From Mycoplasmatota bacterium (GTDB taxonomy: Bacteria; Bacillota_I; Bacilli_A; MAG-NZ): 64,000 bases of DNA. The translations under genes and the position numbers were made by a program. The DNA lies in assembly GCA_018394315.1 (NCBI GenBank), contig CP074575.1, forward strand, positions 558,001 to 622,000, in the 5' to 3' direction. How positions within the stretch are numbered: position 1 is the first letter of the stretch; every line of letters starts with the position of its first letter. The notes below the pieces were generated by a model that worked only from the letters and a program-made list of their open reading frames with translations, was not told the origin of the DNA and did not search any database. This document shows positions 25,830-33,871 of the stretch, piece by piece.

Positions 25830-25883
25830 AGAAAAAATTCACTGTAAATACAGTGAACTATATGTATAACGGATTTTCAATCC
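25830..25883. repeat. Array repeat 15 with terminator hairpin
   Basis: Exact core at 25870-25883. The hairpin TTCACTGTA...TACAGTGAA (25838-25857) is followed on minus by TTTTTTC. Almost identical over ~45 bases to repeat 7, but no minus-strand gene ends to its right, so its gene may have been lost. Confidence 0.85.
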
Positions 25884-26158
25884 TATGCATTGCTACTAAT
25901 ATGAAAAAAATGTAGTAGTCATTATGATGCTATTTTAAGTCTTTTTCCTTACAAAGCTAAAGAACACAGAAACTTAGGAGTGAACAACTTACTAAACACT
26001 TTTAACAGTAAAAGAAAAAGACCTCCTACACTAAACAGAAGAAGATGAGAAATCTACATTACATTAGTTTATACATAAAAATTCGACAAGAGAAATTCAA
26101 CTTAACTGCTACGATAAAGGAAACCTTAGTAGTGGACAAAATTAGAAGGAGTATATAA
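25884..26158. other. Gap after repeat 15 with long inverted repeat
   Basis: AGTCTTTTTCCTTA near 25939 and TAAAAGAAAAAGACC near 26009 are near-inverted copies, and TAGGAG/CTCCTA pairs are nested near them. A plus frame of about 40 codons without a start codon spans this stretch (ends RPPTLNRRR). It could be a decayed insertion or a structured RNA. The last 20 bases hold the ribosome binding site of the 26159 gene. Confidence 0.35.
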
Positions 26159-26608
26159 ATGAGAAAATTCTTTATAATCGTTGTTGTAGGAGGAATCACT
26201 TTATATTTATTTTCTTATCTTATTTTTACTAATTATAATATATCAAATGATAATATACCTAAAAGAATTCCGTTTGAAGATGTAGAGAAAATTACTATAG
26301 TAGATTATTATGCTTACTCCAACGGTACACGAATTTATAGAGTAGAACCATCGCAAACAGATGAACTGATAAAATATCTCAAGAAACTAAAATACCCTCT
26401 TTCGTATGTGGAAGCAGGTACAGCAATAATAAGTCGGTTCCAAGTAAGATTAGATATTGGAGAAAAACATGATATACTTTTCGATCCTGTTTCAGGATTC
26501 ATACAATATCGAAATAAAAACTTGGAAGGGAAAAATTTTTACTATGCTAATTTTGATAGAGAAAAATACGATCTGCTAATTAAGGAGATTATAAATAAGG
26601 TGGAATAA
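26159..26608 (+). CDS. Membrane-anchored extracytoplasmic protein, plus strand
   Basis: 149 residues with an N-terminal signal anchor (residues 4-24, FFIIVVVGGITLYLFSYLIF) and a soluble domain of about 120 residues. The domain alternates strands and helices (VEKITIVDYYAY, TDELIKYLKKLKYPLSYVE, FQVRLDIGEKHDILFD). The layout is like small extracytoplasmic proteins of Bacillota with unknown roles. AGAAGGAG precedes the ATG. It breaks the minus-strand run of the accessory region. Confidence 0.65.
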   Translation: MRKFFIIVVVGGITLYLFSYLIFTNYNISNDNIPKRIPFEDVEKITIVDYYAYSNGTRIYRVEPSQTDELIKYLKKLKYPLSYVEAGTAIISRFQVRLDIGEKHDILFDPVSGFIQYRNKNLEGKNFYYANFDREKYDLLIKEIINKVE

Positions 26609-26695
26609 AATGAAAAGAATGTTTTAATGATATTTACACTTCTTACATTCACCCCTCATTATTATGCATCGGGATAGTACTAAAACATTTTACAA

Positions 26696-27253
26696 CTATT
26701 TTAAGTTAAAATACTTCTTAATTCGTCTTGCTGTATCTATTGCTGATAAATTTGAATTGTCAATTCTAATATAATTTTGATAAGGGATCTCTTTTTCGTT
26801 GGACACAAGTCTATACTTATTCATTGAACTTATCAATTCTTTACTAGACCATTCAGTATTCCTTTTGGTCCATTTTTTATTTAATCGATTATCAGTAATA
26901 TTTCTTGCAAGTCTAGTCTCAACGTCCGCGTTAAGCTCAACAAAATGAATCTTGTGATTTTCAAAAATAGCACATATATGCTTAATATAATCCCAGTCTG
27001 ATTTCATGTCGAATGCCCAAACAAATGTAAATATCATTCCTTTTTGGTTGCTTTTGGACATTTTGATCATTATTTCGTCTCTAAATAGTCTTATTAATTC
27101 TTGAGCTTCCTTTGTTTCATAATCAAATATTTTAAGGACAAGATCAATCGTCATGTGATTATGAAATAATTTTAGTCCGGTTAGTTTACTTAACTCTTCT
27201 CCTACGGTCATTTTGCCTACCGCTTGAGGTCCAAATATTATTACCAAATCCAT
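26696..27253 (-). CDS. Small P-loop kinase-like ATPase
   Basis: 185 residues with a Walker A-type loop GPQAVGKMTVG at residues 8-18. The Lys is kept, and Met-Thr replaces the usual Ser/Thr-Ser/Thr, a variant known in shikimate/adenylate-kinase-like AAA proteins of unknown substrate. A HNHMTID segment after it and an Arg-rich lid (ETRLARN, NKKWTKRN) fit a small-molecule kinase. The substrate cannot be told. AAGGATG lies ahead of the ATG. No array repeat flanks it closely. Confidence 0.72.
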   Translation of the reverse strand: MDLVIIFGPQAVGKMTVGEELSKLTGLKLFHNHMTIDLVLKIFDYETKEAQELIRLFRDEIMIKMSKSNQKGMIFTFVWAFDMKSDWDYIKHICAIFENHKIHFVELNADVETRLARNITDNRLNKKWTKRNTEWSSKELISSMNKYRLVSNEKEIPYQNYIRIDNSNLSAIDTARRIKKYFNLK

Positions 27254-27343
27254 CTCATCACATCCTTATTTAATCACAATTGTAATTGATTAAGAGGTTT
27301 ATGTCAATGAATCATAAGACAAACTAGCTTCACTTACTAAAGA

Positions 27344-27413
27344 AAACACCAATTTTCAAATTAGTGTCTTAATATACATTTTTTTCTTTTAGCAACATAA
27401 GATCTTTCAATCC
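27344..27413. repeat. Array repeat 16, degenerate, with hairpin
   Basis: ACATAAGATCTTTCAATCC (27395-27413) matches the extended consensus at 15 of 19 bases and lies 9 bases after the 27423 gene stop. The hairpin ACACCAATTT...AAATTAGTGT (27346-27367) runs into TTTTC on minus. Confidence 0.5.
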
Positions 27414-27422
27414 GCAAACAGA

Positions 27423-28154
27423 TTATTTATTATTAAGTATCTGTTGATAATCACTAACAATATCTTTAATGTTTTGACTTTGTCCTTCTAGTGGTTTATT
27501 AATATCGTAACCACTTAGCTCGACTGATTTATAACTATAATAGAAGTTACCATCCTGATTTCTCGGATCAGTATTTCTTTCAGCCTCTTCGCTATCTACA
27601 AACCCTCCCAAAAACAAGTATACTTCATCAACCAAAATTTCCTTATCCTCAAGACATAGATCTGATACGTATACACCTGGATATTCAACACTTCGAGGTA
27701 TTTGCAACTCATTACTTAGTTTAGAATCACCTAATAAATCATTAATAAATGTAATTGAATACCTATACTTATCTATCAGTGGGCTATGATCTTCATTAAG
27801 TATGCTAAATTCCCTAATTTCTTTTAATTCATCTACTCTAGCTATAAAAATATTTTCACTCCATCCAACAACTGCCACATTATCTTCAAGACTAAATGCG
27901 CAATCACCATGCAATCCTAATCCAACATATTTTAAATATAGTGGGGTTGCGTTAATATATAATCCGGTAGTTAAAATTGTCAGTAGAAGTATATATACAT
28001 ATTGTAAGCGAAATTTTTTTTTATGTAGTAGTGTATCTCCAAATGATTTTTGTTTCTTTATAATGTCGTTTTCAAGTTTAACTCTTCTATATGTTAGATA
28101 ACTCATTATAATTATAACAGTAATCAGTAAAATCAATAAATATTTAATAATCAT
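27423..28154 (-). CDS. Membrane protein coupled to a LytTR regulator
   Basis: 243 residues. It has two hydrophobic spans (about 4-24 and 55-73) separated by a basic cytoplasmic loop, and a ~165-residue acidic C-terminal domain outside with two Cys (HGDCAFSL and SDLCLEDK). No family is recognised. Its ATG begins one base after the stop of the LytTR gene, so the two are translationally coupled. In LytTR two-gene systems the membrane partner usually restrains the regulator; that role is inferred from context. Confidence 0.62.
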   Translation of the reverse strand: MIIKYLLILLITVIIIMSYLTYRRVKLENDIIKKQKSFGDTLLHKKKFRLQYVYILLLTILTTGLYINATPLYLKYVGLGLHGDCAFSLEDNVAVVGWSENIFIARVDELKEIREFSILNEDHSPLIDKYRYSITFINDLLGDSKLSNELQIPRSVEYPGVYVSDLCLEDKEILVDEVYLFLGGFVDSEEAERNTDPRNQDGNFYYSYKSVELSGYDINKPLEGQSQNIKDIVSDYQQILNNK

Positions 28155-28155
28155 T

Positions 28156-28488
28156 CTACTCTACCCCTTTTCTAATATATTTTTTAAACTGTTTAATGTA
28201 AGTTCTATTAACATATAAACTTATATCATTAACAACCTTCAATTTAATTCTAGAATTCCATTGTTGACTCACGCCTATTATCTTTGTAATGTTTATAATA
28301 TGTGATTTACTGATCTGTATAAATTTTGAGTCAGCAAGTGTTTTTTCAAGCTCGTATAGCTTAAAATCAGTTTTTAATTTTCCAAAAGAACCAACTAAAA
28401 AAACATCATTATTATCGGATTCAAAATATATGACATCATCTGCTTCAACTTCGTGTGATCCTCTATGTTTTTTACCTACAATGATCAT
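28156..28488 (-). CDS. LytTR-domain DNA-binding regulator
   Basis: 110 residues that are almost wholly one LytTR domain: DVIYFESDNNDVFL, the ELEKTL-F-QISKSHIINITKI region and the terminal LYVNRTYIKQFKKYI, as in AgrA/LytR DNA-binding domains. No receiver domain is present, so it is a stand-alone regulator. The ATG at 28488 follows GGGAGG; the longer frame adds six residues. It is coupled to the membrane protein downstream. Such pairs often control their own operon. Confidence 0.85.
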   Translation of the reverse strand: MIIVGKKHRGSHEVEADDVIYFESDNNDVFLVGSFGKLKTDFKLYELEKTLADSKFIQISKSHIINITKIIGVSQQWNSRIKLKVVNDISLYVNRTYIKQFKKYIRKGVE

Positions 28489-28659
28489 AAAATTCCTCCC
28501 ACTCACTTACTTATAATTAACTGTAAATATTATTTTAAAACATTATATGTATCTTTGATGATTAATAACAATCTTATTAACTAACATTATTCTACTAATA
28601 CTAAAATAGAAATACTACTATTTGATGGTATCTTACATCAAAAATATTCTCCAAAGAAA

Positions 28660-28683
28660 GGAAGTAGATAAATATCTACTCCC
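28660..28683 (-). terminator. Hairpin downstream of the 28779 gene
   Basis: Near-perfect palindrome around AGTAGATA/TATCTACT. On minus it is followed by a T/C-rich stretch. It is a likely terminator about 95 bases after the stop. The rest of the 290-base gap (28489-28778) shows nothing recognisable. Confidence 0.5.
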
Positions 28684-28778
28684 TCTATATATTAATATTC
28701 ACATGTTTTAGGTCAAATAGACTCACAGGGATTAAAAACAAAAAGTCTATGATAAGTCTTTCGCTTCATTTACTCTTG

Positions 28779-29249
28779 TCAAGAGAGTATCGTTATTAAT
28801 CGAAAGATTTGAAACAAAAAGAAAGCAATTGATATTATAAGTATAGATTTTCTGACATTTTTCTTATTACTATTTATTTTAGGGATAATCAAATAAGCAA
28901 ACATAACAAAAGATGGTATTAATATAAGGAACAATAAGATATTAGTAACTGTAAAATTAACTGTATTTGAGACTTCTCCGAACTCTAATAGAAAGCGACA
29001 GCCCATTCCAATTGCTGTTGTAAATAGTGTTAATAAAAACACTTTAATATAACTTTTTTTTAACAAACCCGTAAAAATTAATGAAATAAATGAATAACCA
29101 ATAATGATTGTAAACATATATGAATAGTCATCGGGTTTCGTAAGTATTCTAAAGGGGAACATAAAAGTACCATTAAACACTAAATATACCAATGTTATAA
29201 ACCAAAATAATTTTTCTTTTTTTCTAATTGACTCATATAAATTATCCAT
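28779..29249 (-). CDS. Multi-pass membrane protein
   Basis: 156 residues with about five hydrophobic segments (for example LFWFITLVYLVFNG, YMFTIIIGYSFISLIF and ILLFLILIPSFVMFAYLII), short loops and a basic interhelical stretch NSNKKNVRK. No family is recognised. AAGGAAG precedes the ATG. It lies beyond the recognisable part of the repeat array. Confidence 0.6.
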   Translation of the reverse strand: MDNLYESIRKKEKLFWFITLVYLVFNGTFMFPFRILTKPDDYSYMFTIIIGYSFISLIFTGLLKKSYIKVFLLTLFTTAIGMGCRFLLEFGEVSNTVNFTVTNILLFLILIPSFVMFAYLIIPKINSNKKNVRKSILIISIAFFLFQIFRLITILS

Positions 29250-29462
29250 TATTATTTCTTCCTTTCACCGAATACAAATTGCTACTTATCGTTCATCCAG
29301 AAAATCAATTATTAAAACAAAGATTTTCAAACTGTCATTAGCGTTATTCTAGAAAACAACTATGACTAATTGTTAGATTTAAATGTCAGTAACTTTATAA
29401 TCACTAAAATATAAGTTTCAATTCTATTGATTAAAAAAACATCAGGTTATTTATCTAAAATA

Positions 29463-29594
29463 TTATGCTGGAATAACTATAAAAGTAGCAAAAGCAATGA
29501 ACAGTACACCAGACAAAATCACGAGTAACTTGCTTGTTTTATTTTGGTAACTGACTATTCCATGTATCAATTGAATTAATCCAATCCCTACTAA
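29463..29594 (-). pseudogene. C-terminal fragment of a small membrane protein gene
   Basis: An open stretch of about 43 codons without a start codon, beginning right after an in-frame TAG. It reads as GIGLIQLIHGIV then a loop QNKTSK and a second hydrophobic span ending FATFIVIPA and a stop. The two spans look like the end of a real membrane protein whose 5' part is lost. The other parts of the 351-base gap 29250-29600 show nothing recognisable. Confidence 0.4.
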
Positions 29595-29600
29595 CTATAT

Positions 29601-30056
29601 TTAATTGTATAAAACCTTAGAAACGAAGAATCCTGGAACTTTTACATCTCCATAATGTTGAAGAACTGGGCATAATCCGAAGCCCATTTTCTTCCATAAT
29701 TTTAGCATTGCTGTTTTATCTTTTGAAGACCAAGATCTAATTTGATAAATTGTTACATCTTTTTCGACTCGACTTATTGCTTCTTTAATTAATTGAGACG
29801 CAACTCCCTTAGTTCTGAATGGCTCAAGAACTTCAATGTTGTCAATGTAAGCCTCCACAGTATTTTCAAATGGTTCATCCATTTTTCTATAATATACTGA
29901 AATAATCCCCATCATTTCAGTATTTTTTTCTGCTATAATTGACCAGCCGTCAGAAATCCTAATCACTTCATCATTAACTTTGTCAGTCCAATTTGAATAG
30001 TTCATCCATTCTCTCTTAATTTCTTCATTCACTTCAATAAACTTGATGTCTTTCAT
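29601..30056 (-). CDS. GNAT-family N-acetyltransferase
   Basis: 151 residues. The core GNAT motif A is visible as VEAYIDNIEVLEPFRTKGVASQLI (about residues 67-90; acetyl-CoA loop RTKGVASQL), followed by motif B-like residues around WKKMGFG. Substrate unknown. A GCGAGGA site precedes the ATG. The gene is not close in sequence to the 18171 GNAT in the array, and no array repeat follows it. Confidence 0.85.
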   Translation of the reverse strand: MKDIKFIEVNEEIKREWMNYSNWTDKVNDEVIRISDGWSIIAEKNTEMMGIISVYYRKMDEPFENTVEAYIDNIEVLEPFRTKGVASQLIKEAISRVEKDVTIYQIRSWSSKDKTAMLKLWKKMGFGLCPVLQHYGDVKVPGFFVSKVLYN

Positions 30057-30146
30057 ATTTTCCTCGCTTTTTTGTTTTTTCTCAATAGTATTTATTAAAA
30101 AACAACTAAAATGTATATCTATTACACGTAGCTCAAATGTAATCTC

Positions 30147-31262
30147 TTATTTTAGTTTGATTACCCTTTCCATCCTATCCAAAGCTTCTTTTAGTGAATC
30201 ATAATCTATGGCACATGATATTCTAATGTGATTTTCAAAATCACCAAAACAAGTTCCAGGAATAACCGCAACTTTTTCTTTTTCTAATAGATCATAGAAT
30301 AGCTTTTCGGAATGATATGGAACCTCAGGGAAAATGTAATATGTTCCGTTTGGCTTAACAACATTTAATCCCATTTTTATTAATCTATTGTATGCATACT
30401 CAACATTCTTCTTATAGTAATTTATTCTTTCTGATATATCACAATCAATTTCAGTTGCTGCATACTGAGTGATTGTATTAACTGCTACTACTACATATTG
30501 ATGAACCTTCATAATAGACTGAATGATTTCTCTTGAAGCTAACACATATCCTATTCTCCATCCAGTTAGTGAATGTGATTTTGATAATCCATTTATAATT
30601 ATTATTTTATCTTTTACACTTGGATCCACTATGGATTTAAAATCGTCAATCATTATTCTATTATATATTTCATCTAAGATAACATATATATCATGTTCTT
30701 TTAATATCTTTTTGATATCCTCAATACTTTGTGAATCTAAACTTACCCCAGTTGGGTTATTTGGGTAATTTAAGATAAGACATCTAGTCTTACTAGTTAT
30801 ATGTTTTTTTAAGTTATTATACCTAATTTGAAAATCATCGATACTTGTATCCATAAAGATACTAACTGAATTATTTAAAGTAACTAATGGTGAATATCCT
30901 GTATATGCAGGAGTAGGAATTATTACTTCATCATCTGGATTAAGCAATGCTGCTAAAGTTGATGATAGAGCTTCAGTAGAACCCACAGTAATCATTATTT
31001 CATCCATACCGTAATGTTGATTAAAATATTTTTTTACGTAATTTAAAATGCTTTTCTTAGTATCTACTCTACCCTCGCTTAGGACGTACTTATAATCGTT
31101 GTTTTCAATTGCAAATATAGCAGCGTTTTGAATATCTTTTGGTGGTGCAAAGTGAGGTTCCCCGATTGTTAGTTTGATAATGTTATCATATTTCATTGCT
31201 TCAATATTAAAATGACGAATCATAGGGAATGCAATTTTAGATAGGTTATTATTTGTTTTCAT
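30147..31262 (-). CDS. Class I/II aminotransferase, PatA-like
   Basis: 371-residue PLP-dependent aminotransferase. Visible are the substrate-loop TIGEPHFAPP, the GSTEALSSTLAAL cofactor region, NYPNNPTG, DEIYNRI and the PLP-lysine site SKSHSLTGWRIGYV. It is divergent from a dapF-asd-dapA-dapH operon. Since DapH makes N-acetylated intermediates, this enzyme is a good candidate for the N-acetyl-LL-diaminopimelate aminotransferase step (PatA), but family alone would also allow other amino acids. ATG 31262 is fixed by AAAGGAG; the longer frame has 11 extra residues. Confidence 0.85.
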   Translation of the reverse strand: MKTNNNLSKIAFPMIRHFNIEAMKYDNIIKLTIGEPHFAPPKDIQNAAIFAIENNDYKYVLSEGRVDTKKSILNYVKKYFNQHYGMDEIMITVGSTEALSSTLAALLNPDDEVIIPTPAYTGYSPLVTLNNSVSIFMDTSIDDFQIRYNNLKKHITSKTRCLILNYPNNPTGVSLDSQSIEDIKKILKEHDIYVILDEIYNRIMIDDFKSIVDPSVKDKIIIINGLSKSHSLTGWRIGYVLASREIIQSIMKVHQYVVVAVNTITQYAATEIDCDISERINYYKKNVEYAYNRLIKMGLNVVKPNGTYYIFPEVPYHSEKLFYDLLEKEKVAVIPGTCFGDFENHIRISCAIDYDSLKEALDRMERVIKLK

Positions 31263-31334
31263 ATGCTCTCCTTTAAGTAAATAATAATCTGACAAGGTAA
31301 CACAAATGTTATTTAGTGCGTAAAATAATAAGAA

Positions 31335-32039
31335 ATGAAATTATATTTTAGAAAGTACAGTGCATTAGGTAACAATTTTATTATAACACACTCTTTAAAC
31401 CGTATAGACGAAGATACAATTATAAAGATGTGTGATATCAAATTAGGTATAGGCGCTGATGGACTAATCCTTGTTAAGAAAAATCCATATGAGATGGAGT
31501 ACTTTAATAAAGATGGCTCCAAGGCTAAAATATGTGGTAATGGACTTAGATGTGCAATTGACTATTTGAAACTTAAAAAGAATGGTTCAATATTAGTAGA
31601 TGGGATTAATTACGAATATTCAGTTAGTAAAGGGTTAATAACAGTATCTTTAAAGAAGGTAAAGGATATTTACTCTCATAAAGATCAAATAAATCATCTT
31701 GGTAAAGTCGTAAATTTTGAGTTTGTGGATATGATAGTCCCTCATATAGTGGTTATTGATGATATAGAGGACAAAGAAAATCTTGCATTAGCTATCCGGG
31801 GTTTAGATAAATATAAAAATGCGAATGTTAATTTTTATAGTAAAAACAAAATAAACACATATGAAAATGGTGTAGGTTTCACGAGTTCCTGTGGAACAGG
31901 TTCAGCAGCTGTAGCTTATGTTTTAGAAAAAGATATTTTAGTTGAAAATAGTTATGGAAAGATGAATGTTTTAGTAAACAAATACATTCAGTTGAGAAGT
32001 AGAGTGAATTTTGTTTTTAAGGGGGTGTATTATGTATGA
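31335..32039 (+). CDS. dapF: Diaminopimelate epimerase-like protein, short and divergent
   Basis: Epimerises LL- to meso-diaminopimelate for lysine and peptidoglycan. 234 residues against a usual ~275. Both catalytic Cys are present (CGNGLRC and SSCGTGSA), as are the ALGNNFI and GIGADGL motifs. But the substrate-binding ERGxGET segment reads ENGVGFT and the usual GNPH reads VPH, so key contacts differ. No ribosome binding site is evident. The 3' end overlaps asd by 8 bases. It is first in the operon dapF-asd-dapA-dapH and may have shifted substrate specificity. Confidence 0.8.
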   Translation: MKLYFRKYSALGNNFIITHSLNRIDEDTIIKMCDIKLGIGADGLILVKKNPYEMEYFNKDGSKAKICGNGLRCAIDYLKLKKNGSILVDGINYEYSVSKGLITVSLKKVKDIYSHKDQINHLGKVVNFEFVDMIVPHIVVIDDIEDKENLALAIRGLDKYKNANVNFYSKNKINTYENGVGFTSSCGTGSAAVAYVLEKDILVENSYGKMNVLVNKYIQLRSRVNFVFKGVYYV

Positions 32040-32988
32040 TATTGCGATTGTAGGTGCTAGTGGGCTAGTTGGTAGAATGTTTTTGAAAGGATTGGAAGAA
32101 TACAATATTAAAATCAGTAATTTAACTTTATATGCATCTAGAAGAAGTGCAGGGAAAAAGCTGATATTTAAAGATAAGGAATATGAAATTATTGAATTAA
32201 AAGAAGATAATATTGGAAACCACGATTTCGCATTATTTTCTGCAGGAGGGAAGATATCTGAAAGATTCGCTAAAATATTCACACAGAAGGGTACGGTAGT
32301 AATAGATAATTCAAGTTATTACAGGATGTATGATTCTGTTCCACTCTTGGTTCCAGAAGTGAATATGGATTCCTATAATGGAGAACTATTAATAGCAAAT
32401 CCAAATTGCTCAACAATTCAAACAGTAGTCTTACTTAAAGCTTTAGAGGAATTAGAAATAAACAGGGTGATTGTGAGTACTTATCAAGCAGTTAGTGGTT
32501 CTGGCAGAAACGGAATCAATGACCTAAAAAGAACTTTAAAGAGAAAGAATCCTCTATTTTATCCATACGCAATAGCTAATAATTGTATTCCACAAATAGA
32601 TAAATTTTCTAAAGACGGATATACATACGAAGAAGAGAAGATGATAAATGAAACTAAAAAGATTATGGACATCAATCTAACTGCTACCTGTGTAAGAGTA
32701 CCTATAACTAACTCTCACTCGATAAGTGTAAACATTCAATTTAATAAAGAATTTGATATCGAAGATGTTAAAAATAGACTAAAGAGGTTCCCAGGTATAA
32801 TGTATTATGAAGAATATCCAGTGAACGAAATGTCCAACGATCAGGATTATTGTTTAGTCGGTAGGGTGAGAAGAGATTACTCACAAGAAAATACACTTCA
32901 TTTATGGTGTGTTGCAGATAATATTAGAAAAGGTGCGGCAATTAATGCTGTTCAAATATTAGATAGAATTATTAAGGAAAAATTGTAA
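32032..32988 (+). CDS. asd: Aspartate-semialdehyde dehydrogenase
   Basis: NADPH-dependent reduction of aspartyl phosphate to aspartate semialdehyde, the precursor of DAP, lysine, threonine and methionine. 318 residues. Visible are the N-terminal GASGLVGRMFL nucleotide-binding loop, the catalytic Cys in NPNCSTIQ (about residue 126), and the GSGRNGINDL and VRVPITNSHSIS segments. ATG 32032 was chosen for the strong GGGGGTG site; it overlaps the end of dapF. dapA follows after 13 bases. Confidence 0.95.
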   Translation: MYDIAIVGASGLVGRMFLKGLEEYNIKISNLTLYASRRSAGKKLIFKDKEYEIIELKEDNIGNHDFALFSAGGKISERFAKIFTQKGTVVIDNSSYYRMYDSVPLLVPEVNMDSYNGELLIANPNCSTIQTVVLLKALEELEINRVIVSTYQAVSGSGRNGINDLKRTLKRKNPLFYPYAIANNCIPQIDKFSKDGYTYEEEKMINETKKIMDINLTATCVRVPITNSHSISVNIQFNKEFDIEDVKNRLKRFPGIMYYEEYPVNEMSNDQDYCLVGRVRRDYSQENTLHLWCVADNIRKGAAINAVQILDRIIKEKL

Positions 32989-33001
32989 TGGGAGGTGAAA
33001 T

Positions 33002-33871
33002 ATGTTTATAGGGTCTTTTGTGGCAATTGTCACTCCTTTCAAAGATGATTTGACTATTAACTACGATGAGTTAGAAAGATTAATAGAGTGGCAAATTGAT
33101 TCAAAAACAGACGGAATCGTTGTTTGTGGAACGACAGGTGAAGCAGCTACACTTAGCCTAGAAGAAAAATTAGAGTTAATTCAATTTATTATAAAAAAAG
33201 TAGATAAGAGAGTATTGGTTATTGCTGGTACTGGTACTAATTGTACGAAAACTTCAGTTGATTTAAGTAAGAAAGCAGAAGAACTTGGTGTAGATGGATT
33301 ACTAGTTGTAAATCCATACTACAATAAAGGAAATAATAAAGGAATATTCACACATTACAAAATGATTAATGATGCAGTTAATATACCGATAATACTTTAT
33401 AACGTTCCTTCTAGAACAGGAATGGATATGTCTGTAGAATTAATAAAGGAATTATCCAATTTAGAGAACATTATTGCGATTAAAGAAGCAAGCGGCGACT
33501 TGAAAAAGTTTAAACAGCTTGTTAAGAAAACTGACTTGATTGTTTTATCGGGAAATGATGATATTATCGTTAAGTCCATAAGGCTTGGTGGTAAAGGCGT
33601 AATTAGCGTTTTAAGTAATGTAAAACCAATAATTGTAAGGGAAATGGTTTACTACGCCATGACTGGTAAAGAGGAAATAGCTGAGAAACTTCAAAGAAGA
33701 TATATGCCTTTAGTCGATGCTTTATTTATAGAAGTTAATCCGATTCCTGTTAAGATGATTATGAATTATTTAGATCATAACGTAGGTGGATATAGATTAC
33801 CACTTGCACCAATGAGCAAGTCTCTAAAGAGAAAGGTTGTGAAAATTCTATTTGAAAAGTATGGAATTTAG
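33002..33871 (+). CDS. dapA: 4-hydroxy-tetrahydrodipicolinate synthase
   Basis: Condenses pyruvate and aspartate semialdehyde, the first committed step to DAP. 289 residues, normal. Visible are GTTGEAATLS, the catalytic Tyr in LYNVPSRTG and the Schiff-base Lys in IAIKEASGD (about residue 161). GGGAGG precedes the ATG. It overlaps the start of dapH, giving tight operon coupling. Confidence 0.96.
   Translation: MFIGSFVAIVTPFKDDLTINYDELERLIEWQIDSKTDGIVVCGTTGEAATLSLEEKLELIQFIIKKVDKRVLVIAGTGTNCTKTSVDLSKKAEELGVDGLLVVNPYYNKGNNKGIFTHYKMINDAVNIPIILYNVPSRTGMDMSVELIKELSNLENIIAIKEASGDLKKFKQLVKKTDLIVLSGNDDIIVKSIRLGGKGVISVLSNVKPIIVREMVYYAMTGKEEIAEKLQRRYMPLVDALFIEVNPIPVKMIMNYLDHNVGGYRLPLAPMSKSLKRKVVKILFEKYGI

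Larger units (their letters stand above)
18048..27413. repeat. Interspersed palindromic repeat array, one copy per gene (16 copies)
   Basis: Consensus ACAYACGGATTTTCAATCC on plus, all copies in the same orientation. Nine copies match the 14-base core exactly: 18077-, 18771-, 19255-, 20012-, 22141-, 22515-, 23261-, 24938- and 25870-starting sites (the first extends to a 15-base palindrome). Five differ by one or two bases (20657, 20829, 21253, 23728, 24505) and two are degenerate (24092, 27395). On the minus strand a copy lies from 0 to about 80 bases after the stop of almost every gene, and a hairpin often lies 10-22 bases further downstream. Only one weak match was noticed elsewhere, inside mfd. 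This looks like gene-plus-repeat modules; whether a recombinase moves them is unknown. Confidence 0.85.

Noticed and set aside
18048..27413. CRISPR array
   Set aside because: The repeats are short and spaced about 170-950 bases apart with genes between them; no spacers and no cas genes.
29321..29334. Repeat-like AGATTTTCAAAC
   Set aside because: Lacks CGG and AATCC ends and does not follow a gene stop; too weak to count.
31971..32039. TGA read as tryptophan (mycoplasma code)
   Set aside because: dapF, the Y-family polymerase gene and others end at TGA exactly where the next gene begins, and Trp is TGG throughout.
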